Positions 8,092 through 12,204 of a stretch of 12,204 bases of DNA are shown here, one piece after another. The translations under genes and the position numbers were made by a program. Numbering within the stretch: the stretch's first letter is position 1; each line of letters opens with the position of its first letter. Source of the DNA: an uncultured Collinsella sp. (GTDB taxonomy: Bacteria; Actinomycetota; Coriobacteriia; Coriobacteriales; Coriobacteriaceae); contig CAJMHR010000048.1 of NCBI GenBank assembly GCA_905213265.1, forward strand, positions 1 to 12,204, given 5' to 3'. Below the pieces are notes generated by a model. That model was not told the origin of the DNA. It was given only the letters and a program-made list of their open reading frames with translations, and ran no database searches.

Positions 8092-8138
8092 TCTGGTGCC
8101 CCCGGGCGGATTCGAACCGTCGACACCCGCTTTAGGAG
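8092..8138 (-). other. Left attachment site (attL): 3' half of tRNA-Arg(CCU)
   Basis: On the minus strand 8138-8094 reads as tRNA positions 32-76: loop CTCCTAA (anticodon CCU), AGCGG, GTGTC, GACGG, TTCGAAT, CCGCC, CGGGGGC, A, CCA. The acceptor half and CCU anticodon fit a bacterial tRNA-Arg. Homology stops exactly at position 32: the next bases (CATAT on the minus strand) cannot complete the anticodon stem and base composition drops. Tyrosine integrases commonly cross over in anticodon or T loops and bring a replacement 3' half, so this is read as the displaced chromosomal 3' half at the left end of the element. The integrase starts 193 bp to the right. The T-stem has an A50/C64 mismatch. Confidence 0.75.
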
Positions 8139-8165
8139 ATATGATTTAATGCTACCCCCTACCAT

Positions 8166-8194
8166 TCATCAAGCATCATTGAACATCATATAAT
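8166..8194 (+). promoter_or_regulatory. Candidate integrase promoter near attL
   Basis: A perfect TATAAT lies at 8189-8194, with a weak -35 (TCATCA, 3 of 6) 17 bp upstream at 8166-8171. It lies just inside the element and upstream of int with a leader of about 130 nt. Three CATCA motifs (8167, 8174, 8184) overlap it and could be recombinase arm sites, which would let integrase control itself; that part is speculative. Confidence 0.35.
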
Positions 8195-8330
8195 CGCAGA
8201 TAAACATAGCAGTTTGTGTCTTCTGCATCCGGTAGCTGCGCCTACGCTTTTACAAACATATTACTAACAGCTTTAGCTAAACTGCACTCATTGAATTGTT
8301 GAAAACTATTCAAAGAAACGGAGTGCAAAG

Positions 8331-9578
8331 ATGTCAGAACAGCCACTCATTAGCGGAAGAGGCACGTGTTGGAAAGACAAGAGATCACCTAACACCTATC
8401 GCTATTATTTTTCCCTTGGGGTCAAGGACCCTAAGACAGGGCGTTACAAACGATCCCCAACTTATACGGTTCGTTGCAAGACTAAAACAGAAGCTAAGGC
8501 TGCAATGCAGGCCAAGCTGGCTGAAATCAACTCCTCTGGCACGATCACTAAAACTAAAAAGCCCACTTTGCTTGCGTCCTACTGCTGGGCCTTTCATGAA
8601 AATAGGGACACCGAGCTTGCGCCAACGAGCTATGAAAGAGAAGCGTACGATTGCAGGCATATCGAAGACCTATTCGGTGCGTTTCAGACAATTGAGGGGC
8701 TAACTCCCGATCTAATCGAAGAAACATATGCCGAAGCTCGTCGTACGGGAAAATACAAACCATCAGAGCTTGTACGAATCAATGCGAAACTGCGTCAGAT
8801 TCTGTCGAATGCAGTCGCAAAGAGAATAATTGACCGAAACCCCTGCACTACCGTTCATGTTCGCAGACCACGCAACAAAAGAGAATCACTTACAATCGAC
8901 CAAGTAGCTACCCTATGCACACATCTTCAACACATTGAGCTCACCGCCGAAGCTGTTGGTACACTAGTACTAGTGTATACGGGTATGCGGAAAGGCGAGA
9001 TGCTGGGCCTCGAATGGCGCGATTGGGACCCTGCCAATAAAACCTTGAAAATTGACAGGCAGTACACCAACGACCATGAACTGAGGGCACCCAAGTCACA
9101 AGAAAGCCAACGCAAAATCCCCGTTGGAGAAACCTTGGCCGAACGTCTTCAATCATGGTCAGCCATACAAAAAGAGCTCCTGGCCTCTCTGGGGCTGTCC
9201 CAGACTGGCAGCACTCCCATCATTAGCGATATTGCTGTCGAGCAAGGGATCCCTACTGTCTGTCACATGAAAAACTACATCTTCAACCATTGGTTTCGCG
9301 ATTTCGCAGTTAGCTGCAATCTTGGAATCTATGAGCCGAACAATTCGACTGGCGGAAAACTATATAAGGGCATCTGCCCGCATCAGCTCAGGCATTGTGT
9401 AAGCACTTTTATGCTGGCGAACGGATCGGACGTTAGAAGCGTGCAAGGTATTCTTGGCCACGCGGACCCCAATATCACGCTCAAAACGTATACAAGCCTC
9501 GTTCAACAATCAGAAATAAAAGCAGTTAAAGGCTACGAAGCCTTCATCAACGCCTATATACAGAGAAGCGAGAAATAG
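8331..9578 (+). CDS. int: Tyrosine recombinase/integrase
   Basis: Site-specific integrase of 415 residues, a typical length. Residues about 10-66 form an arm-type DNA-binding domain of the AP2-like kind (aromatic and basic strands, then a helix rich in K and A). Residues about 75-175 are the SAM-like core-binding domain. The catalytic domain (about 185-400) carries R220 in T-G-M-R-K-G-E, K255 in the beta-hairpin, H351-Q-L-R354-H, G376-H377 and nucleophile Y387 in K-T-Y-T-S-L. All catalytic residues are present, so the enzyme looks intact. The start at 8331 has GGAG at 8320-8323, 7 nt upstream. Its place beside the tRNA-Arg half indicates that it catalyses insertion into that tRNA gene. Codon use is much less GC-biased than in the core operon. 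Confidence 0.95.
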   Translation: MSEQPLISGRGTCWKDKRSPNTYRYYFSLGVKDPKTGRYKRSPTYTVRCKTKTEAKAAMQAKLAEINSSGTITKTKKPTLLASYCWAFHENRDTELAPTSYEREAYDCRHIEDLFGAFQTIEGLTPDLIEETYAEARRTGKYKPSELVRINAKLRQILSNAVAKRIIDRNPCTTVHVRRPRNKRESLTIDQVATLCTHLQHIELTAEAVGTLVLVYTGMRKGEMLGLEWRDWDPANKTLKIDRQYTNDHELRAPKSQESQRKIPVGETLAERLQSWSAIQKELLASLGLSQTGSTPIISDIAVEQGIPTVCHMKNYIFNHWFRDFAVSCNLGIYEPNNSTGGKLYKGICPHQLRHCVSTFMLANGSDVRSVQGILGHADPNITLKTYTSLVQQSEIKAVKGYEAFINAYIQRSEK

Positions 9579-9596
9579 CAAGTTTTTCATTCATCG

Positions 9597-9630
9597 TTTA
9601 TTTCATAATATTACGGTACTATAATACCGT
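9597..9630 (+). promoter_or_regulatory. Candidate promoter with overlapping operator upstream of xis
   Basis: The inverted repeat ACGGTA (9613-9618) / TACCGT (9625-9630) encloses a perfect TATAAT (9620-9625); a weak -35 (TTTATT, 3 of 6) lies 17 bp upstream at 9597. A protein bound to the repeat would cover the -10 box. The repeat could also act as a weak stem ending int transcription 35 nt after its stop. Confidence 0.4.
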
Positions 9631-9639
9631 TTCCGCAGG

Positions 9640-9774
9640 TAGATGCTTTATTTGATTGACATCTAATGAGTTTTAATACATGCTAAAGCTGTCAGATGGC
9701 TACGCATGTAGTCATAGAAACCGGCCCCCCCAAGTGCTTATGACCTGGTACGTCTTACAAGCACAGGGAGGGCC
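9640..9774 (+). repeat. Series of inverted repeats in the int-xis intergenic region
   Basis: Three stems follow one another. TAGATG/CATCTA is at 9640-9645 and 9660-9665. TACATGC/GCATGTA is at 9677-9683 and 9704-9710. The last is a long hairpin with arms 9723-9739 and 9759-9774: nine positions (one mismatch), a small internal loop, then six pairs GTGCTT/AAGCAC around a 19-nt loop. A perfect TTGACA sits at 9656-9661, without a good -10. The last hairpin ends 8 nt before the xis ribosome-binding site and has no U-tract, so it looks more like a leader structure or protein/replication site than a terminator. Confidence 0.55.
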
Positions 9775-9796
9775 CTCATTGAAAGGATAGCTCATC

Positions 9797-10042
9797 ATGG
9801 CTACTCCAAAGATTAGCACTCAGGCGTCCACACCGACTTTCCCCACTGGTGCCGCTCAGTGCGATCGGTTGCTCCGCGTTAACGATATCCGCGAACTCAC
9901 TGGCTGGAGCGAAAACACCGCACGCAAGTTTATGCGAGAGTCCGGCAAGCTCATCCAGATCCATCGCTCTAATTACATGTTTGAAAGCTCGTTCTACGAG
10001 CTTTTCAAGCAGCTTGAAGGTCGTACCGCCCACCTTGATTAG
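9797..10042 (+). CDS. Excisionase-like small helix-turn-helix protein
   Basis: An 81-residue protein. After a flexible Ser/Thr/Pro N-terminus (1-22), residues 25-47 form a MerR/excisionase-like helix-turn-helix (R-V-N-D-I-R-E-L-T-G-W then S-E-N-T-A-R-K-F-M), followed by a hydrophobic wing with I-H-R-S-N-Y-M-F and a C-terminal helix (65-75). This layout matches phage and ICE excisionases, DNA-bending proteins that direct integrase towards excision. A plain transcriptional regulator is the alternative. AAAGGA at 9782-9787 is the ribosome-binding site. It is followed after 9 nt by the replication-like gene, in one transcription unit. Confidence 0.65.
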   Translation: MATPKISTQASTPTFPTGAAQCDRLLRVNDIRELTGWSENTARKFMRESGKLIQIHRSNYMFESSFYELFKQLEGRTAHLD

Positions 10043-10051
10043 GTGGTAAAC

Positions 10052-10438
10052 ATGAGCGAGCTTCCGTCGATTTCCGACATATTTAGCGATGATGCTACTG
10101 AGCAACGAGAGATTACGGGAAAAATGGATAAGGCTATTTTTATTTCAGTGCCCGAGTGGGCGTGCTGCGTCACCACCGTTGCCGCCGAGCGTCTCATCCT
10201 CGGCCTTGTATGGAAGTTTGGAAAACCTTCCAAAAACAAACGGCCCATGGGCTTCTGCGCTAAAAGCAAATGGATTGAGGATCACTACCGCCTGAGTAAG
10301 AACACTATATCCCGGGCCTATACCTCTCTGAAGGATAAGGGGTATATTCAAAAAGTTGGTGATGGCAGCTGGATGCTTAATTACGCCGCAATCTACCGCG
10401 CCGCGATTGAAAACGCTTGGGAGCCTCCGAAACTTTAA
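10052..10438 (+). CDS. Winged-helix DNA-binding protein, replication-initiator-like (RepL-type)
   Basis: 128 residues from ATG 10052. The C-terminal half (about 66-110) is a winged helix: K-W-I-E-D-H-Y-R, recognition helix L-S-K-N-T-I-S-R-A-Y-T-S-L, then K-D-K-G-Y-I-Q-K-V and a wing ending G-S-W-M-L-N. The last part resembles the G-x-Y/W-M-x-N-P strand of RepL plasmid initiators, though the protein is shorter than typical RepL. It may start replication of the excised circle or act as a regulator; the first is inference from the fold and neighbours. The start is chosen over GTG 10043 because AGGTGG (10041-10046), overlapping the xis stop codon, lies 5 nt before ATG 10052. This implies translational coupling with xis. 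Confidence 0.6.
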   Translation: MSELPSISDIFSDDATEQREITGKMDKAIFISVPEWACCVTTVAAERLILGLVWKFGKPSKNKRPMGFCAKSKWIEDHYRLSKNTISRAYTSLKDKGYIQKVGDGSWMLNYAAIYRAAIENAWEPPKL

Positions 10439-10812
10439 GCCCACAAACCGACTATCGAGGTCGTGAGAGTCGGTCACCGTCAGGATGCCCACAAGAACAT
10501 GCCGCGGATGTAAAATGAAGCAGGGTCGAACCGAAACAGTTCCCGGACAATTGGCGTCCGGCCAGACACTTCGATTCGACCCTTTCTCATGCCTGTATCT
10601 AAAATACTCCCACAATCATTCTCGACATCTTTAACGCCCTCACCTCCTGCCACCAACACGCCGTAGACGCTATTTACAACGAATCGATATGGCCGCCCGT
10701 TCTTTAAGGCACGTGTTACCATGAAAACGTGCGGTATTTCTCCAACCGAAAACCTGCGTGAACGCATGACTTGAGACGCCTTTTAGAACTCACCGATCGC
10801 AGGGCGAACACA
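10439..10812. other. Non-coding stretch with hairpins, no convincing gene
   Basis: Holds a 7-bp inverted repeat ACCGACT/AGTCGGT (10447-10453, 10468-10474) soon after the replication-like gene, a long nested hairpin (10523-10582, listed separately) and a short one, GCACGT/ACGTGC (10709-10714, 10727-10732). A minus-strand open frame (10480-10767, 95 codons) crosses it, but has no good ribosome-binding site, no recognisable motif, and contains the long hairpin. The density of inverted repeats directly downstream of a replication-like gene would fit an origin region or a regulatory RNA, but nothing seen proves either. Confidence 0.4.
10523..10582. repeat. Nested inverted repeat
   Basis: Outer arms 10523-10535 and 10570-10582 pair at 12 of 13 positions (C10531/A10574 mismatch). 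Inside them, CCGGAC (10543-10548) and GTCCGG (10556-10561) form a perfect 6-bp stem with a 7-nt loop. TTTCTC follows on the plus strand, so a rightward terminator is possible, but the two-tier shape and flanking internal loops are not typical of one. Alternatives are a replication origin hairpin or a small structured RNA. Confidence 0.6.
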
Positions 10813-10895
10813 AATCAACAGCGGCCGTGCATTGTTCCCAGCCGTTTGGCATGGCGGAGCCATGCCGTTGTTGATTGGAGTGCCACACCATGGCA
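10813..10895 (+). promoter_or_regulatory. Structured 5' leader over the ribosome-binding site of the coiled-coil gene
   Basis: An outer helix pairs 10813-10822 with 10867-10876 (10 pairs including one G-U), ending directly against GGAG (10877-10880). Inside is a perfect 8-bp hairpin, GGCATGGC (10848-10855) with loop GGA and GCCATGCC (10859-10866), plus a possible short GGC/GCC stem (10823-10825, 10841-10843), giving a three-way junction. GCCATG at 10859-10864 could instead pair with CATGGC at 10889-10894, which contains the start codon, and TGCCA/TGGCA (10881-10885, 10891-10895) also frames it. This geometry suggests translational control. It matches no riboswitch class I recognise. Confidence 0.5.
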
Positions 10896-11456
10896 GACGA
10901 GAGAAAAATCAGGGAGATCTACGGCGTGAAGAGCGTCCTAGATGAGGCCGCCGAGCGGATCGAGGCGACGTGGCGGGAGAAGCTGCTGCGCGAGACTGCC
11001 GACCTCAGGAGCGAGAACGCGCTGCTCAGGGTCCAGCTCGACGAATTCAACCGCAAGCTCGGCGAGGCGAGAGACCGGAACGAAAGACTTGAGGCCGACT
11101 GCAATGAGAGGGTCGCTTTCATCGAGGAGAAGTTCGAGCTCGATACCGCGAGCCTCGAGCTCGAGAACAACGAGCTCCACGCCGCGAGCGTCAGATATCT
11201 CACCGATGCCAGGGAGCTCGACAGGCAGGTCGTCCAGCTCCACGCTGAGGCTGAGGCCATGGTCGATGAGATCGAGCGGCTGCGCGGCGAGCGTGACGCC
11301 GCACTGAAAGCCCAGGCCGAGCTGAGCGATGCGCTCCTGGCCCAGCGCGACCTGATGGCCGAGCTCGCCGCCCTCAAGGACCGACTTGCCGCCTCCGAGC
11401 AGCGGGCGGCCGTGGCCGAGGCCAAGGTCGAGGTCATGACCCAGAGGGGCGAGTAG
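10890..11456 (+). CDS. Coiled-coil protein of unknown function
   Basis: 188 residues from ATG 10890 (GGAG at 10877-10880, 9 nt upstream; an in-frame TTG at 10875 overlaps the leader helix and is less likely). Nearly the whole protein from about residue 15 to the end is heptad-like, rich in Glu, Leu, Ala, Arg and Asp with almost no Pro or Gly, so it should form a long continuous coiled coil. There is no signal peptide, membrane segment or catalytic motif. Only the first 15 residues (K-I-R-E-I-Y-G-V-K-S-V-L) look different and could be a binding segment. Arginine codons AGG, AGA and CGG are frequent, unlike the CGC-dominated core operon, which suggests acquisition. Function is unknown; a structural, scaffold or phage/plasmid accessory role is possible. 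Confidence 0.75.
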   Translation: MADERKIREIYGVKSVLDEAAERIEATWREKLLRETADLRSENALLRVQLDEFNRKLGEARDRNERLEADCNERVAFIEEKFELDTASLELENNELHAASVRYLTDARELDRQVVQLHAEAEAMVDEIERLRGERDAALKAQAELSDALLAQRDLMAELAALKDRLAASEQRAAVAEAKVEVMTQRGE

Positions 11457-11474
11457 GCCGCAGAGCATCTAATT

Positions 11475-11515
11475 TTCTAGAAACCCTCTAGAGCATTTCT
11501 AGAGGGTTTCTAGAA
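11475..11515. repeat. Perfect 18-bp inverted repeat between convergent genes (probable bidirectional terminator)
   Basis: Arms 11475-11492 and 11498-11515 are perfectly complementary around a GCATT loop, with four CTAG tetramers (two per arm). The stop codon of the minus-strand phosphoesterase (11510-11512) lies inside the right arm, and the plus-strand coiled-coil gene stops 18 nt before the left arm. Neither side has a clear U-tract, so terminator function is inferred from position. A recombinase or regulator binding site is an alternative. Confidence 0.75.
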
Positions 11516-12204
11516 CTGAAGACCGGGCGCAGTACTTTCGATCGAAACGATATCTTTGTAGATGAGGCGATGCTTGGCGTCGCACCATTTGTCGCCGTGG
11601 TAATGCCCGAAGAGCCAGACGCGATAGCCGAGCCGCCCGTCGAGCTCGCCAAGGAATCGTTGCAGCCGGTCGCCTCGATACTCGCGTCCACGCTCGCGGC
11701 ACAGCTTCTCTGCCAGGGCAGCAGGAGCCTCGTGAGTCACAACGCAATCGACTCTCCAGCTCACGCGGTCGAGCGAGGCGCGGCAGTGCTCCATCTCCTC
11801 CTCGCTCGGCATCTCCTCGGGCCACCAGCTCCTCCCCTCCCTGCGATACTGTCTGTCGTTGCTCGCGGCACCGCCCATGGCAAGGACTGTGAGCCCGTCG
11901 ATGTCGAACACCTCTCCGCGCATCAGGTGCAGCACGTGCGGTCGCGCCTCATGGACGAGGCCGCCGTTCCACTCCCGCACCGGCAGCTCAGCCAGGGCGT
12001 GGTGGTTCTCGTGGTTGCCGTCAACGAAGCACGTGGTCCAGGGCTTCGACTCGAGCCAGTCGCGCCAGTATTTCTCGGCGTTGGACCCATCCCAGACAAA
12101 GCCGAAGTCGCCGGCCACGATCACCGCGTCATCGCGCGTCAGCGTGCGCCCCAGCGGCCAATTCTTGAAGGCAAACCGGCTGGACCCGTACTCGGCCCTG
12201 CCGT
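11510..12204 (-). CDS. Calcineurin-like metallophosphoesterase (5' end outside the window)
   Basis: A metal-dependent phosphoesterase whose reading frame is open to the window edge; the N-terminal start with the first metal motif (usually G-D-T-H-G) must lie just outside. Visible family motifs, numbered from GTG 12124: G5-D6-F-G, D35-G36-N37-H38-E39, V129-T-H131-E-A-P and G173-H174-Y-H176-G-D, covering the remaining metal ligands. The text W-N-G-G then H-L-M-R-G and the W-W-P-E-E-M-P-S-E-E-E-M block match a known stand-alone phosphoesterase family of firmicutes and actinobacteria, often found in phage or accessory DNA (from memory). The 26 codons upstream of the GTG also read as family sequence (F-K-N-W-P-L then L-T-R-D-D), so that GTG is not the true start. 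Substrate unknown. Confidence 0.85.
   Translation of the reverse strand, partial: GRAEYGSSRFAFKNWPLGRTLTRDDAVIVAGDFGFVWDGSNAEKYWRDWLESKPWTTCFVDGNHENHHALAELPVREWNGGLVHEARPHVLHLMRGEVFDIDGLTVLAMGGAASNDRQYRREGRSWWPEEMPSEEEMEHCRASLDRVSWRVDCVVTHEAPAALAEKLCRERGREYRGDRLQRFLGELDGRLGYRVWLFGHYHGDKWCDAKHRLIYKDIVSIESTAPGLQF

Larger units (their letters stand above)
8092..10438. mobile_element. Integrative element in a tRNA-Arg(CCU) site (left part; right end not in window)
   Basis: The minimal segment assignable to the element: attL, tyrosine integrase, excisionase-like HTH protein and a winged-helix replication-like protein, all rightward. Base composition is clearly lower in GC than the flanking core operon. 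Such a set fits a small integrative plasmid, integrative conjugative element or phage satellite. No relaxase, conjugation or capsid gene is visible, so the class cannot be decided. No second copy of the 45-nt attachment core was found to position 12204, so the following genes may be its cargo. Confidence 0.7.

Noticed and set aside
8005..8138. Complete functional tRNA gene
   Set aside because: None of the three tRNA pieces has a 5' half able to form acceptor, D-arm and anticodon stems on either strand.
7809..8165. Minus-strand 118-codon ORF across the tRNA fragments
   Set aside because: Its text (S-T-V-R-I-R-P-G-A-P) is the translation of a tRNA T-arm and acceptor stem, a common false gene; it has no ribosome-binding site.
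10480..10767. Minus-strand 95-codon ORF in the gene-free stretch
   Set aside because: Weak ribosome-binding site, no recognised motif, and the nested inverted repeat runs through it. It is kept as a possibility in the region description.
1..12204. CRISPR array, IS element or transposase
   Set aside because: No regularly spaced direct repeats and no transposase motifs were found; the repeats seen are hairpins or tRNA-derived.

Overview
The window looks like a chromosome of a high-GC actinobacterium, most likely class Coriobacteriia (Collinsella-like). This is inferred from the strongly C/G-ending codons, from the gene order FHA - FHA - PP2C phosphatase - RodA/PbpA - PknB with PASTA repeats (the actinobacterial cell-wall signalling operon), and from the fusion of the RodA-type glycosyltransferase and the PBP transpeptidase into one polypeptide. 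No database search was possible, so the genus is a best guess.

Region 1 (1-7883) is one rightward operon. It holds a 5'-incomplete FHA protein, a membrane-anchored FHA protein, a membrane PP2C phosphatase with a long acidic N-terminal extension, a SEDS-PBP fusion, and a four-PASTA Ser/Thr kinase, closed by a strong intrinsic terminator. The expected logic is that the kinase senses wall fragments or lipid II through PASTA, phosphorylates FHA-bound partners and wall enzymes, and the PP2C reverses this, while the fusion protein polymerises and cross-links septal or lateral peptidoglycan.

Region 2 (7884-8330) is a tRNA-derived integration site. It contains three 3'-terminal tRNA pieces: a 23-nt tRNA-Arg end (minus), a 45-nt Thr(GGU)-like half (plus) and a 45-nt tRNA-Arg(CCU) half (minus). 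Both 45-nt pieces begin exactly at tRNA position 32, the edge of the anticodon loop. The last piece directly abuts a lower-GC mobile element and is read as its left attachment site.

Region 3 (8139-10438 and beyond) is the integrated element. It has a tyrosine integrase next to the attachment site, a 218-bp intergenic region full of inverted repeats, an excisionase-like small HTH protein, and a winged-helix protein resembling small replication initiators. The reconstituting full tRNA-Arg that should mark the right end is not in the window, so the right boundary is not seen.

Region 4 (10439-12204) starts with a 0.45-kb non-coding stretch containing several long hairpins, one of which ends against the ribosome-binding site of the next gene. 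It is followed by a coiled-coil protein gene and, converging on it, a metallophosphoesterase gene that runs off the window. A perfect 18-bp inverted repeat lies between the two. These genes are GC-rich again but use AGG/AGA/CGG arginine codons unlike the core operon, which suggests accessory cargo from another source.
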